Origin: Synechococcus sp. SP2 MAG
GTDB taxonomy: Bacteria; Cyanobacteriota; Cyanobacteriia; PCC-6307; Cyanobiaceae
Length of the DNA: 64,000 nucleotides
Direction: 5' to 3'
NCBI GenBank assembly: GCA_030756895.1
Contig: JAVBIX010000009.1
Location: forward strand, 42,839-106,838
Below, piece by piece: positions 9,174 to 18,790 of this stretch (position 1 is the stretch's first letter; each line of letters begins with the position of its first letter). The position numbers were made by a program, and so were the translations under genes. Below the pieces are notes generated by a model. The model was not told the origin of the DNA and did not search any database. It worked only from the letters and a program-made list of their open reading frames with translations.

Positions 9174-12100
9174 TTAAAAGGGGCGGTTGTCGAGCTCGTT
9201 CGAAGGGTTGTAGGGGATGAAGGGCACGCCAGTTCCCGTGAAGTTGAAGTCATTGAGGCGGAATCGGAACCCGCCAATGCCTTGATAGGGGTTGAAGTAG
9301 AAGCCGAAGTCGTAGGCACGACGTTGCCAGCGCAACTCAATGTTTGAATCGAGCACATCACCGTAAAACTCTGAAGCGGGATCAATATTTAAGCCAACGC
9401 CTAAATTGATGATCAAAGGCCCTGCAATCTGCTGTGTAACACCAAGACCCAAGGTTCCAAGGTCAATGGCTTGGTCAAAACTGAACGGACTTGAACCCTG
9501 CTTAAGGGTGCCACCACCAGTGATAGAGAGTTGGGTGTAGTCAAGGAATGGTTTGCTGAACGTACCCAAGGTGAGGCTTGGACCACCACTCAGGCTGATC
9601 GTGGTTTGCCGTTCACCATCACCGTAGGCCGCTAATAATGTGTTGACATTGGCTCTGAATGCCAATCCTGGAACAATCGCTACAGGGGAATAGCGATAAG
9701 CCGCTTGTGGTGTGAGAGGGGCGGGTTTTCCGCGCCAAATTTCATATCTGCTATTCAAAGATCCGTAGAAATTGGCACGCCATAAATCGGTGAGATTCTC
9801 ACTTTCAAATTGTTCGGCTTGATAGTTTCCAGCTCCTAAACGCCAAATGTAGTCATTCGAAATTTTTCCAGCCCTGAAGTTTCCTCTTTGTTCAAGGAAA
9901 CTGCCAAAAGCGGAATAAACATCAGTTTCGCCTAATGATCCGTTGTAGGCCCTGTAGCGGTAAGCGGAAAAGAGCCTGGCCTTGACGTCGCCAAGTAAGG
10001 GAAGATCGATGGACTTTTTCAGCTCACCCCAGAAGCGACTTCCATTGGCGATGTTGTCAGGATTAAAGGTGCTGATATCGGCATTAGCTTCTGCTGTCCA
10101 GCCCCAGATCTCACTGGTCAATTCAGTCTCTAGACCAAATAAATCGCCAGCCGTTGTGGATTGACTGACCTTGTCGCTGTCGATGGAGCTGCCTGGATTG
10201 ACGTAACTTTTGGTTGAGCCATTAACCGCTCGTTGAAGCAAAAGTTGAGGCTGAAGGCTTAATAATGTTTTTTGGTTGAGTTCTATCGGCCTCAATTTGT
10301 TGCCGATAAAGAATCCGTCCCTGTCATCATTATCGATTCCGAACACCCACCGATTTTCAACTTCCTCTTCTTTTGTGATCCGCTGGGTGCGACTAATAGG
10401 AATAGGGAGACGCTCTTCCACAATCAATTGATTGCGAGAAGTCTTAATCAAAACATCGCCGTTGGGCTGTTCCTTCGCAACAACATTCTCGGTGTCGATT
10501 CTGGTTTGTGCTGGTGTGAAGGGGTCGTTCGTGAATCCCATTCGATCCGCTGTCCATCCTTCAGGTGTGAGCGATACCTGGGCTGCTTGGATCCGCCAGC
10601 GGCTGATTTGACCATCAATCAGTTGCGGTTTTCCGTAAGAAGGAAGTTGCTCGGGACGAACCGCGCCATATTTTGCCTCCTCCTCGATGTCTTTATTCGT
10701 TAACCCTTCAAGTTCACCATTGCCCCCTAATGGTCGCTCGATTGTGAACCGTTGTTGAAGCTGGATGCTGCTAATTCTTTGATCGATCATGGCGATCGCT
10801 TGTTCGCGCAGCGCCTCCTGTTCAGCTCGGGACATCCCTGCATAGCGCGACTGGGCTAGCGGTTGAACGGGCTGGACTGCTTGCTTTCCACCTGTGCCGA
10901 GTGTGATTTCTTCGAGCTTTTCGTTCAGGGTGAGCAGGGGCGGTCGGCTGGCGCGATCAGGATCTGGGCAGCCCAAAGGAGGCGGAACCTCGGCGATTTG
11001 GGTTGGAATGGGATCTTCTCCCCAGCGGTAGCGCAATCCGAGCAGGTAGGCATTGCTTCCCTCTTTGACTCCGCTGTAGCTGCCAAACGCACCGGAGCGA
11101 TGGTGAATCCTCCCCACAAATGAGAGCTGATCAGAGACGGAGGCTTCGAGCTCGAAGGCCAAGTAGTTCAGCAGCTGGGTGTAGTTCTCCCGATAAGTGC
11201 GTTCGTAGTTACTCACCGAGGAGTTGAAACTGACTCCTTCCACAAATCCAAAGCTCAGCCAAGGCTGAAGCCAGAGTCGTGCGCCAAGTCCAAGGATGGC
11301 TTCTCCGAACTGTTGTTTTGGTGTATCAGCATTGGGAACAGCCTGGTTGAAGGGTCCACCGGGTTGTTTGAACGCCTGATGGCCGAAAAGATCGGCCTCC
11401 AATTCGAGCGCAAAAGGTCCAGCGCGCCAAATTCGCTTTTGCATGCTTACCCCCAGGAGGTACTCCTCCCGCATGCGCCCGTTGAACAGGAAGGTATCTC
11501 CAAAATTGGAATCAATCATTTGCCCTCCCCACGCGGTTACTGCCCATGGGTGGGGGTGCCAGTCGGGGATCGGCGGCAGCGGCACCGGACAGACCATGCC
11601 TGAATCCGTTGACGTTGATGCGTTTGAGCTTGATCTGCTGGCGTTTGCTACGGGTTCCGGGACTTCCCAGGTGAGCGTTGGCGCTAGCTCTGTCTCCCAG
11701 ATGCCGTCTCCGCTCGGTTGATCACTGATCTGTCCCGCCGTTCTGCCACCTAGCTCCATATCAAGAGCAGTTGGGAATCCAAGGCTTGAGCTCTCGCGGA
11801 CAGGAAGGGTCTGCTTAGACGGTGGTTCAAAAGTCTGGGATGAGGATTGGAAGGCTGCGGACAGCTCATCAAGTTCAAGGACGCCGTAGACGTCTTTGAG
11901 TTCTCCACTGTTTTGAATCAGGCTGTAGCGGAACGTGCTCGCTTGGAAATACTGCGATCCACGACGTAAACGCACACTGCCGCGGGCGTAAAGGGTGTTG
12001 AAGTTGGTGTCAAATTCGATGCGATCGGCCTGAAGCAAACCACCGCGCAGCTCGGCTCGCACGTTGCCTTCAGCTACAAAAACACCCCGGCGAGCATCAA

Positions 12101-12308
12101 ATGATTGGCGATCAGCCTTGAGATTGATCGTTTCTGGAGGCTTAGGAGACTCTGCAAAGGGCTGAACCTTTAGTGCTGAAGGTTCCTTGGCTGAATCGGT
12201 CTCACTCACCAAAGAGTCCACTTGTTGAGAGTGGACGGGCACTCCCGTCAGCGCAGCGGCAACAGCCAGTGATCCTGCGATCCTGGTGATGGGGCTAAAC
12301 GCCGACAA
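9174..12308 (-). CDS. OstA/LptD-like outer-membrane protein (DUF3769 type)
   Basis: A 1044-residue protein with a signal-peptide-like N-terminus (ITRIAGSLAVAAALTGVPVHS). An OstA/LptA-like beta-jellyroll segment follows near residues 60-120 (VFVAEGNVRAELRGGLLQADRIEFD). The long C-terminal part has alternating polar and hydrophobic strands and ends in a region like a beta-barrel (RRAYDFGFYFNPYQGIGGFRFRL). I recognise this as the cyanobacterial DUF3769 family, the presumed LptD counterpart that inserts lipopolysaccharide in the outer membrane. The start appears to be TTG at 12308, as no ATG or GTG lies in frame back to the stop upstream. Divergent psbI begins over 90 bases away. Confidence 0.8.
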   Translation of the reverse strand: MSAFSPITRIAGSLAVAAALTGVPVHSQQVDSLVSETDSAKEPSALKVQPFAESPKPPETINLKADRQSFDARRGVFVAEGNVRAELRGGLLQADRIEFDTNFNTLYARGSVRLRRGSQYFQASTFRYSLIQNSGELKDVYGVLELDELSAAFQSSSQTFEPPSKQTLPVRESSSLGFPTALDMELGGRTAGQISDQPSGDGIWETELAPTLTWEVPEPVANASRSSSNASTSTDSGMVCPVPLPPIPDWHPHPWAVTAWGGQMIDSNFGDTFLFNGRMREEYLLGVSMQKRIWRAGPFALELEADLFGHQAFKQPGGPFNQAVPNADTPKQQFGEAILGLGARLWLQPWLSFGFVEGVSFNSSVSNYERTYRENYTQLLNYLAFELEASVSDQLSFVGRIHHRSGAFGSYSGVKEGSNAYLLGLRYRWGEDPIPTQIAEVPPPLGCPDPDRASRPPLLTLNEKLEEITLGTGGKQAVQPVQPLAQSRYAGMSRAEQEALREQAIAMIDQRISSIQLQQRFTIERPLGGNGELEGLTNKDIEEEAKYGAVRPEQLPSYGKPQLIDGQISRWRIQAAQVSLTPEGWTADRMGFTNDPFTPAQTRIDTENVVAKEQPNGDVLIKTSRNQLIVEERLPIPISRTQRITKEEEVENRWVFGIDNDDRDGFFIGNKLRPIELNQKTLLSLQPQLLLQRAVNGSTKSYVNPGSSIDSDKVSQSTTAGDLFGLETELTSEIWGWTAEANADISTFNPDNIANGSRFWGELKKSIDLPLLGDVKARLFSAYRYRAYNGSLGETDVYSAFGSFLEQRGNFRAGKISNDYIWRLGAGNYQAEQFESENLTDLWRANFYGSLNSRYEIWRGKPAPLTPQAAYRYSPVAIVPGLAFRANVNTLLAAYGDGERQTTISLSGGPSLTLGTFSKPFLDYTQLSITGGGTLKQGSSPFSFDQAIDLGTLGLGVTQQIAGPLIINLGVGLNIDPASEFYGDVLDSNIELRWQRRAYDFGFYFNPYQGIGGFRFRLNDFNFTGTGVPFIPYNPSNELDNRPF

Positions 12309-12401
12309 AAGAAACCAACAATGGCAAGCGATCTTGCCATGTGCAAAGGCTTTAAAACGTGAGGCCTAACCAGTGCTCGGCGTGACCCTGTTGTCTAGGA
12401 C

Positions 12402-12521
12402 TCAATCTTCGAGATCTTTCCGGCTAGGTGTGCGGCTTGGGTCGCTGGCAAGGAAGCCAAAGACAAAGATGCCGAGAAAGAAAAAGACGACGGAATAAAC
12501 CGAAATCTTGAGGGCAAGCAT
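12402..12521 (-). CDS. psbI: Photosystem II reaction centre protein I
   Basis: A 39-residue single-helix subunit of photosystem II, too short for the ORF track. The minus strand from 12521 reads [20 protein letters not shown], then [19 protein letters not shown] and a TGA stop. This matches the PsbI pattern of one transmembrane helix followed by the FGFLSSDPxRxPxRKDLE tail. PsbI sits beside D1 and CP43 and assists early assembly of the reaction centre. It is divergent from the mannosidase-like gene (61-base gap) and in line with the large outer-membrane gene. Confidence 0.95.
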   Translation of the reverse strand: MLALKISVYSVVFFFLGIFVFGFLASDPSRTPSRKDLED

Positions 12522-12582
12522 GGCAACCGACCGGCGTCTGAAATTTGAACGCCATCCTATGGCGGAATGATGAAATATCACG

Positions 12583-15500
12583 ATGGAGAAGCCTCTGCAA
12601 GCCCCGGGATCGGAGTGGATTGAAACGTTTCGATGTCGGAGTCGCGTTGATCTGCACCCGGGGTGGTGGCGACGTGGCGATCAGGAACGGCGGCCGGCAC
12701 TGGCTGATCCCTGGGGGCGACACCACCGTCCTGATTGGGCTGAGCGCGGACTTTTAATTTGGCCGCGAGGTGGCAATTGGTTGCACCTCGAGCAGACCCT
12801 CGTCTGTCCAAAACCCTGGATGCAGGCCAGTGCATCCTGTGAGCGACTGGTGCTCAGCTGGTGGGCCGATGCAGTGCGCCTCCGTGTTGATGGGGTTCTG
12901 GTGCATGAGGGGGACCTCTTCGACACCCGCTGCCGTTGGCTCCTCCCTGAGGATTGGAGGGACCGTGCGGGCCTGCGGATCCAGCTGGAGTTGCGCAGCC
13001 CTTGTCATGACGATGGAGCTCTCATTCACAGCGCTCTCGTACAGGAACCTCTGAGCGCTCACTGCGACTCGGATCGGGCCTTGCTTCCTGAAGCCTTGGA
13101 GCTGTCCTGGGCAAGAGGAGAGTCGCTTCCAGAGGCTGTGTTGTCTTGCGACCCGCTGGCATCAGAGGCCATTGCCTTGGTTGATCGCCATTTGGAGGCC
13201 TGCCCTAAGCCATTGGGTGCGGTGCATTGGCTGGGCCATGCCCATCTCGATCTTGCCTGGCTTTGGCCCGTGGCCGATACCTGGCAAGCGGCGGAACGCA
13301 CCTTTTGCTCTGCTCTCGATCTGATGGAGCGTTATCCGGAGCTGCACTTTGCGCACTCAACCCCGGCTCTCTATGCCTGGGTGGAACGCCATCGACCGGC
13401 CTTGCACGCACGGATTCAGCAGGCCAGTCGTGAAGGACGCTGGGAGCCGATCAATGGCCCTTGGGTCGAAACCGATTGTGTTCTGGTGAGTACGGCATCC
13501 CTGTCGCGTCAGTTCAGTCTTGGACAGGAGGACAGCCAGAGGCGTTTCCCGGAATGGCGGCATGACTTGGCTTGGCTGCCTGACAGTTTTGGGTTCGCCG
13601 CCGGACTTCCCGCTGTGGCGGTTGCCAGCGGAGTGCGCTGGTTCTGCACGCACAAATTGGCCTGGAATGCCACCAACCGCTTCCCCCATCGTTTGTTTCG
13701 TTGGCGCAGCCGCGGAGGCGCGGAGGTGTTGGCGCTGATGCTGCCCGGAATCGGTACCGATGGCGATCCTGTCGCGATAGCAAAAGAGCAGCGCGATTTT
13801 CAATCTGCCACTGGGGTGGCGCAGGCGATCTGGCTCCCAGGGGTTGGCGATCATGGCGGTGGTCCCACTGCCGAGATGCTGGAACAGCTAAGGCTTTGGG
13901 AAGGACAGCCGCAGGCTGTGACCCTGCAGCCCGGAACGCTGCGCGCCTATCTCGACCAATTGGAGTCTTGGTGCTCCACCTTGCCGGTCTGGCGCGATGA
14001 GCTTTATCTCGAACTGCATCGCGGTTGCGCGACCAGTCGGCCTGATCAGAAACGTCACAATCGCAGCCTGGAGAGGCTTCTTCGTGAGACGGAGCTTGCT
14101 GCTGCGTTGCTTGGGCCTCGGGCTAAGGCTCTCGTGCCCAGTCACGAGCAGGCCAGCGATTGGCGACCTCTGCTGTTCCAACAATTTCATGACATCCTTC
14201 CGGGCACATCGATTCCGGAGGTGTTTGAGCAGGCTGAACCGATCTGGTGTGATGCTCGCCGGCGTGCGGCCCGCGGTCGAGATCAGCTGTTAGGCCATTT
14301 GCTCTCGTCCCAGCAGGACGGGTTGGCATCCGATCCCCATCTCTCCCACTGGACCTGGTGCGGCTTGCAGCCCCTTGCGCACTGGTCACCGTTGCTGCGC
14401 TTGCCTCAAGGGCATTGGTCCAGCGGTGGGCAGCTCCTTCCTGAACAGGCTGCCCCTTCCGGCGGTGTGTGGGTGCAACTGCCTTGTTGCGAAGGCGTTT
14501 GTGCGCTCCCGCTGCAGCGCAGCCATGAGCCTCTGGGGTCGACCTTGCCCGTGCGTCACCCCGTGAGTGTGGAGGTGTTGTCGTCGGGCGAGTGGAGGTT
14601 AGGTAATGGTGTGGTGTCTGCGGATGTGAGCGCCCATGGGCTAGTTCAGCTGCGCGACGGAAATGGTCTGCCACAGCTCAGCGAACCGATGCGATTGCTG
14701 CGCTTTTCCGATCGAGGCGAGTTCTGGGACGCTTGGGATCTTGCCGCTGATTACCGCCAACATCCGCTGCCGATGGCCGCAAGCTGGTCGGCAGAATTAG
14801 TGGAGTCGGGCCCTCTGGCAGCAAGGATCGTGCTGCGCACGGTTGCTGGATTGAGCAAGGTTCGCTTGGACCTCTTACTGCAGGCCGATTCGCCCTGGAT
14901 CGAGGCCCAGCTCAGTGTCCACTGGCAGCAGACCCATGAATTGCTGAGGTTGGAATTGCCGTTAATGAGCCCTGCTGTGCGTTGGGCTGCTGATACGAGT
15001 GGTGGAGTGATCGAGCGACCAGCACAAGCCTTCACTCCTTTTGAACAAGAGCGTTGGGAAGTGCCTGTGATTTCATGGCTGGCTGCAGAAGCAGAAGCTC
15101 CCGGGGGTGGGCTTGCTGTCTTGCTGGATGGTCCTCAGGGTGTCGATGCCAGCGCCAAGCACCTAGGAGTGTCTCTGCTTCGAGGTCCAACCTGGCCAGA
15201 CCCTTCAGCCGATCATGGATGGCACCGGCACCGGTTGGCCTTCATGCCAGCGCTGCTCGGTTGGAACCGCAGTGGTGTAGCCCACGCCGCGATTCGATTC
15301 CGGGAGCCAGGATGGATGGGTCCTGTTGCGCTGGAGCAGCGTTGGCAGGGGCTTCCCGCTTTGCCCGTCGGTCTGGTGCCGATTTCAATCCGATCAGCGC
15401 AGGGTGACGGGTTCAGCGATAAGGCGGTTCAAATTGAGTTGCTCAATCCCGGACCAGCGCGTCAGCGTTGGTGGCCTGGGAGCGATTGGAGGCTGAGCTG

Positions 15501-15588
15501 CGCCAAGTTCGGCGACAGGAAAACCTTCTGGGAGGTGCAACCTGGCGAGCTCATCACATTGGTATTGGAGAACGTTCAATCCTCGTGA
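12583..15588 (+). CDS. Glycoside hydrolase family 38 alpha-mannosidase-like enzyme
   Basis: A 1001-residue protein with the GH38 layout. A poorly conserved N-terminal beta domain leads to the catalytic (beta/alpha)7 core starting at [13 protein letters not shown] (about residue 217, with zinc-binding His and Asp). The nucleophile aspartate lies in WLPDSFGF (about residue 332), then come [20 protein letters not shown] and large C-terminal beta domains. Family members cleave alpha-mannosides, and some act on mannosylglycerate derivatives, so the substrate is open. There is no signal peptide, so a cytoplasmic role is likely. It sits between psbI and psbN, and its last 13 bases overlap the 3' end of convergent psbN. 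Confidence 0.88.
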   Translation: MEKPLQAPGSEWIETFRCRSRVDLHPGWWRRGDQERRPALADPWGRHHRPDWAERGLLIWPRGGNWLHLEQTLVCPKPWMQASASCERLVLSWWADAVRLRVDGVLVHEGDLFDTRCRWLLPEDWRDRAGLRIQLELRSPCHDDGALIHSALVQEPLSAHCDSDRALLPEALELSWARGESLPEAVLSCDPLASEAIALVDRHLEACPKPLGAVHWLGHAHLDLAWLWPVADTWQAAERTFCSALDLMERYPELHFAHSTPALYAWVERHRPALHARIQQASREGRWEPINGPWVETDCVLVSTASLSRQFSLGQEDSQRRFPEWRHDLAWLPDSFGFAAGLPAVAVASGVRWFCTHKLAWNATNRFPHRLFRWRSRGGAEVLALMLPGIGTDGDPVAIAKEQRDFQSATGVAQAIWLPGVGDHGGGPTAEMLEQLRLWEGQPQAVTLQPGTLRAYLDQLESWCSTLPVWRDELYLELHRGCATSRPDQKRHNRSLERLLRETELAAALLGPRAKALVPSHEQASDWRPLLFQQFHDILPGTSIPEVFEQAEPIWCDARRRAARGRDQLLGHLLSSQQDGLASDPHLSHWTWCGLQPLAHWSPLLRLPQGHWSSGGQLLPEQAAPSGGVWVQLPCCEGVCALPLQRSHEPLGSTLPVRHPVSVEVLSSGEWRLGNGVVSADVSAHGLVQLRDGNGLPQLSEPMRLLRFSDRGEFWDAWDLAADYRQHPLPMAASWSAELVESGPLAARIVLRTVAGLSKVRLDLLLQADSPWIEAQLSVHWQQTHELLRLELPLMSPAVRWAADTSGGVIERPAQAFTPFEQERWEVPVISWLAAEAEAPGGGLAVLLDGPQGVDASAKHLGVSLLRGPTWPDPSADHGWHRHRLAFMPALLGWNRSGVAHAAIRFREPGWMGPVALEQRWQGLPALPVGLVPISIRSAQGDGFSDKAVQIELLNPGPARQRWWPGSDWRLSCAKFGDRKTFWEVQPGELITLVLENVQSS

Positions 15589-15716
15589 TCATCAAACGGG
15601 TCGTCGAGATTTTTAGAGGGAGGACCAAAGGCTGTGTAGACCCCCAATCCTGTTAACCCGAGCAGGGCTGCCATCACGGCAATCGCCACTGACATGGCCG
15701 GGGACGAACTTTCCAT
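15576..15716 (-). CDS. psbN: PsbN, photosystem II assembly/repair protein
   Basis: A 46-residue protein missed by the ORF track. It reads [20 protein letters not shown], then a second part [20 protein letters not shown] ending FDDHED. One transmembrane helix and the AFGPPS.[11 protein letters not shown] tail are diagnostic of PsbN. PsbN is not a subunit of mature photosystem II; it is needed for its assembly and repair. It is divergent from psbH across about 86 bases, the arrangement normal in cyanobacteria. Confidence 0.96.
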
Positions 15717-15802
15717 CACAACTCTCCACAGGATCGACGCCTTTACGGGTCGGAGCCCCTACAGTATCGAGACTTAATTCCACCCGAGACTTCAGCGCTG
15801 CC

Positions 15803-16009
15803 ATGGCTCAACGCACCCGTCTGGGCGATTTGCTCCGCCCTCTGAATTCGGAATACGGCAAGGTTGTCCCAGGCTGGGGAACCACACCGGTGATGGGCAT
15901 TTTTATGGCCCTGTTCCTTGTGTTTCTGCTGATCATTCTTCAGCTGTACAACAAGTCACTGATCCTTGAAGGAATCAATGTCAACTGGAATGGCCTGGGT
16001 CTGGGCTGA
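15803..16009 (+). CDS. psbH: Photosystem II phosphoprotein-type subunit PsbH
   Basis: A 68-residue core subunit of photosystem II with an N-terminal soluble arm ([23 protein letters not shown]) and one transmembrane helix ([23 protein letters not shown]). The short C-terminus is lumenal. PsbH lies near CP47 and affects electron flow at the QB site and bicarbonate binding. As in other cyanobacteria it lacks the plant phosphorylation extension. It is divergent from psbN and upstream of tatA. Confidence 0.96.
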
Positions 16010-16018
16010 CATCAGGTC

Positions 16019-16297
16019 ATGAATGTTTTCGGCATTGGTCTGCCAGAGATGGCCGTCATAGCGGCGGTCGCTCTCTTGGTCTTTGGACCTAAACGGCTCC
16101 CTGAGTTCGGCCGTACGCTCGGTAAAACGCTGAAAGGGTTTCAGTCGGCTTCGAAAGAATTTGAACGCGAAATCAATAAGGCCATGGCTGATCCCGAACC
16201 CGTATCGGATCAGGCCAAGGTTTTAGAAGCACCAGCTGAGACTGTTGTATCGCCGGCGGTTACGCCAAAATCAGAGCCAACATCCCCTTCCGATTGA
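16019..16297 (+). CDS. tatA: Twin-arginine translocase subunit TatA/TatE
   Basis: A 92-residue component of the Tat pathway that exports folded proteins to the periplasm or thylakoid lumen. The N-terminal helix (GLPEMAVIAAVALLVFGPKRLPEFGR) with the FGP hinge, the amphipathic helix (LGKTLKGFQSASKEFEREI) and an acidic, proline-rich tail are all visible. It starts 10 bases after the psbH stop and pth begins 5 bases after its end, so psbH-tatA-pth are likely cotranscribed. Confidence 0.93.
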   Translation: MNVFGIGLPEMAVIAAVALLVFGPKRLPEFGRTLGKTLKGFQSASKEFEREINKAMADPEPVSDQAKVLEAPAETVVSPAVTPKSEPTSPSD

Positions 16298-16301
16298 GTC
16301 G

Positions 16302-16925
16302 ATGAATCGCGGTGATCTCCGCTTAGTGGTTGGGTTGGGGAACCCAGGTAATCGCTATGCCAACACACGACACAATGTTGGCTTCATGGCGTTGGAACGC
16401 TTGGCTTCACAGGAGGGTGGCGGCTTTCGTTCTATGCCCAAGCTCCAAGGTCAGCTTGCTGATCTGGGTATGGGGGATAAGAGATTGCGGTTATTGATGC
16501 CCCAAACCTTCATGAACGACAGCGGGCGCTCGATTCGGGCTGCATTGGATTGGTTTGGGTTTGAGCTGCATCAGCTCTTGGTGCTCGTCGATGACATGGA
16601 TCTGCCGCTGGGCCGTTTGCGTTTGCGGGCCCGTGGGTCTGCTGGTGGCCATAACGGTCTTAAAAGCACCATTCAGCATCTCGGTACGCAGGATTTCGCG
16701 CGCCTGCGGATTGGAATCGGTGCACCTGGACAAAATCCCAGTGAGCGCAAGGCTCGAACGGTGTCGCACGTGCTTGGAAGTTTTAGTCGTGATGAGGAGC
16801 CCCTGCTCGACAAGGTTTTGTTGGAGGTCGTCGATGGTTTGGAGAGGATTCAGCGGCAAGGTCTCGATCTTGCAGGGAATCACATCAATGGGCTTCAGCT
16901 GGCTCCCACCAACCCTGAGGAGTGA
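16302..16925 (+). CDS. pth: Peptidyl-tRNA hydrolase
   Basis: Releases peptides from prematurely dropped peptidyl-tRNA. The 207-residue protein opens with LVVGLGNPGNRYANTRHNVGF, where N and H residues of the active site are visible, and carries LLVLVDDMDLPLGRLRLRARGSAGGHNGLKS. The start at ATG 16302 fits the family; the track start at 16245 lies inside tatA. The stop overlaps the next gene by one base (TGATG). Confidence 0.95.
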   Translation: MNRGDLRLVVGLGNPGNRYANTRHNVGFMALERLASQEGGGFRSMPKLQGQLADLGMGDKRLRLLMPQTFMNDSGRSIRAALDWFGFELHQLLVLVDDMDLPLGRLRLRARGSAGGHNGLKSTIQHLGTQDFARLRIGIGAPGQNPSERKARTVSHVLGSFSRDEEPLLDKVLLEVVDGLERIQRQGLDLAGNHINGLQLAPTNPEE

Positions 16926-17182
16926 TGGCAGCGCTACCCGTTACCACCGCCCATCTGCGGGTTCAACGCCAAAGTTTTGCGGATCAATGCTTGGAAGGAG
17001 ACGTCCAGGCCGGAGGCTTCAATTGGCAGTTCAGCTGGTTTTTTGATCGTGGCGAATTGAGTGTGGAGCCCTCCCTGGGGCGAGCTTTAATTCAAGACGC
17101 GCTCCTACGTTTTCTTGTGAAATGTGACTATGACCTTGAGCCGGGAGGGGATTACACCTTCACCGTGAGGGCGCGTTTTTGA
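16925..17182 (+). CDS. DUF3146 family protein
   Basis: An 85-residue soluble protein of a family limited to cyanobacteria (recognised as DUF3146); function unknown. It has a conserved middle FADQCLEGDVQAGGFNWQFSWFF and a C-terminal YDLEPGGDYTFTVRARF, suggesting a small beta-rich fold. The ATG at 16925 overlaps the pth stop, which argues for translational coupling. Its end overlaps the convergent RNase H-fold gene by about 23 bases. Confidence 0.72.
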   Translation: MAALPVTTAHLRVQRQSFADQCLEGDVQAGGFNWQFSWFFDRGELSVEPSLGRALIQDALLRFLVKCDYDLEPGGDYTFTVRARF

Positions 17183-17612
17183 GGGGATCGGGACCTGGCC
17201 ATTGCAAAGGCCGACCCAAATGATTTTCGAGGATTACGAGCGCGGCGATGGCGTCGAGATCGCCCGATGGGATGCGCATGCCTAGAGGAAGCAAGCGTTT
17301 CCAGCCCCGTGAAGGCCACAACTGCCAGTAACGCTCTCGGGCTCGCAGGGTGGTCCCGGTTTCGTCCACGACGCGGACCTTCAGGCTTGCAGGAAGTTGT
17401 TGTTGCCAGATCGTGCTGCTGGTGCCATCACCGATGACCAGCTCAGCAATCTGAGCTGCCTCCCCCTGAGCGTCCACCATCCAGGCGCGAAGCTGATCAA
17501 GCACCTCAGCGCTGGGCAACACCATGCCTTGAAGCACGGTGTTCGTGGCGATGTCTGCTAACAGCAGCCCACATTTACTTCGGCCGGGATCCAGCGCTAT
17601 GACGCGTGTCAT
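17160..17612 (-). CDS. RNase H-fold, RuvX/resolvase-like protein
   Basis: A 150-residue protein beginning VIALDPGRSKCGLLLAD, the first acidic strand of the RNase H-like fold shared by YqgF/RuvX and RuvC. LVIGDGTSS and the late SGDLDAIAALVILEN supply further acidic positions. It resembles the YqgF family but is distinct from the usual 16S rRNA-processing nuclease, so a nuclease role is inferred only from the fold. Its start overlaps the DUF3084 stop in an ATGA arrangement, so the two are probably cotranslated. Confidence 0.7.
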   Translation of the reverse strand: MTRVIALDPGRSKCGLLLADIATNTVLQGMVLPSAEVLDQLRAWMVDAQGEAAQIAELVIGDGTSSTIWQQQLPASLKVRVVDETGTTLRARERYWQLWPSRGWKRLLPLGMRIPSGDLDAIAALVILENHLGRPLQWPGPDPLKNAPSR

Positions 17613-18739
17613 TGGCTGAGGCGCAACTGGATGGCGATCGGGTCTGCCGTTTCGCTGCGTCGTAACGCGACCGCTTCGAGCGCTGCGAGTCCTCCGTTGC
17701 GGTCGATTAGCTCTTGGCCAAGCGCATTAATGGCATTGCCATCAAACTGCAGCCCCTTGCTGAGCGAACCGCGTCTTTGCACCTCGGCCAATGTGGAGGC
17801 AAGGAGAAGGTTCAGTCGGTTGCGTACGGCCTCAGGGTTGCGTTCATTGCTCGCCAGGGTGGTGCGGGCCAAGATCTCCCCCTCCTTGGTCACGGTGACA
17901 TTGGGAAGTACTTCAGGGAAGGCGTACACAACGGTTTCTCCGAGCAGCACATTGGCTGCTGAACGGATATTCACAACCCAGGTGCCAGGTTTGCGAATCG
18001 TTTGCTCTAAGCGCTTGATGTCAGGTCGCGGAACTAGCAAAATTTGCTTCTCCGCTGGTTGGCCAGGGAGCACTTGTTGATAGGCCTGAAGATTGGCGTC
18101 TCGCAGCAACTGATCAATGACCGTTTTTGCTTGATCGGGACGTTCGAGCTTCAGGGTCACGGTGGCAAGTGGCTGACCGCTGCTAATGGCGACGTTCCCG
18201 CGCCGCAGCGCTAAGAGAGTGTCTTCCAGTTGATTGAGTTCCTTCTCGCCACTACGAATTTGCGTGCGCACGGCCGAGAGTTCCTGTTCGGTGCGTTGGA
18301 TCTCAATATCTTTCGCATCCACGTCTTGGCTTAATCGCTGCCGCTCCGCTTCCAAGGATCGGGTTTGTTCCTGGAGGGGTTTGAGGGTGCGACGCAGTTC
18401 TGCCGCTCGTTGTTGGGCCGATGTGAGCTCCTTTCCTGCTTGCTTCTGAGCGCTTTTGCTTGTTTTGAGGTCGGCGCGACTGCTCCGCAATTTGGCTTCG
18501 AGAGCATTGAGTTCAAACAGGCCGACCCTGAGTTGCCGACTCACTAACAGCAAAAGTCCAAGTGAAAGTGCACTAATCAGGCTGCCCGTCAACACCGTGA
18601 TCACCACGGCCGTGCGCTTCGGACGCAGTCCAAGCAAGCTCAGCCGAGCTTTCCCCACACGAGAACCAAGGCGGTCTCCCAGGGTTGAGAGCACGCCTCC
18701 AAGCACAAGCAGAGCGAGAAGTAGGAACCAGCCGGTCAC
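17609..18739 (-). CDS. DUF3084 family membrane-anchored coiled-coil protein
   Basis: A 376-residue protein with two N-terminal membrane helices (WFLLLALLVLGGVLSTLGDRL and VVITVLTGSLISALSLGLLLL). A long heptad-rich coiled coil follows (about residues 75-175, full of Q, E, R, L), then a mixed alpha/beta C-terminal domain. This is the layout of the cyanobacterial DUF3084 family, whose function is unknown. It looks like an envelope or thylakoid membrane scaffold, but that is inference from shape only. It is followed by the RNase H-fold gene with a four-base overlap. Confidence 0.78.
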   Translation of the reverse strand: MTGWFLLLALLVLGGVLSTLGDRLGSRVGKARLSLLGLRPKRTAVVITVLTGSLISALSLGLLLLVSRQLRVGLFELNALEAKLRSSRADLKTSKSAQKQAGKELTSAQQRAAELRRTLKPLQEQTRSLEAERQRLSQDVDAKDIEIQRTEQELSAVRTQIRSGEKELNQLEDTLLALRRGNVAISSGQPLATVTLKLERPDQAKTVIDQLLRDANLQAYQQVLPGQPAEKQILLVPRPDIKRLEQTIRKPGTWVVNIRSAANVLLGETVVYAFPEVLPNVTVTKEGEILARTTLASNERNPEAVRNRLNLLLASTLAEVQRRGSLSKGLQFDGNAINALGQELIDRNGGLAALEAVALRRSETADPIAIQLRLSQ

Positions 18740-18790
18740 GATGAACGAAGGATCAGAGTTCGGACGGGAGCTCCATCTTCACCTGCATGG

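Noticed and set aside
14123-14674. 183-residue minus-strand ORF inside the GH38 gene
   Set aside because: Antisense to the mannosidase; composition of Arg, Thr, Pro, His and Ala is typical of a shadow frame.
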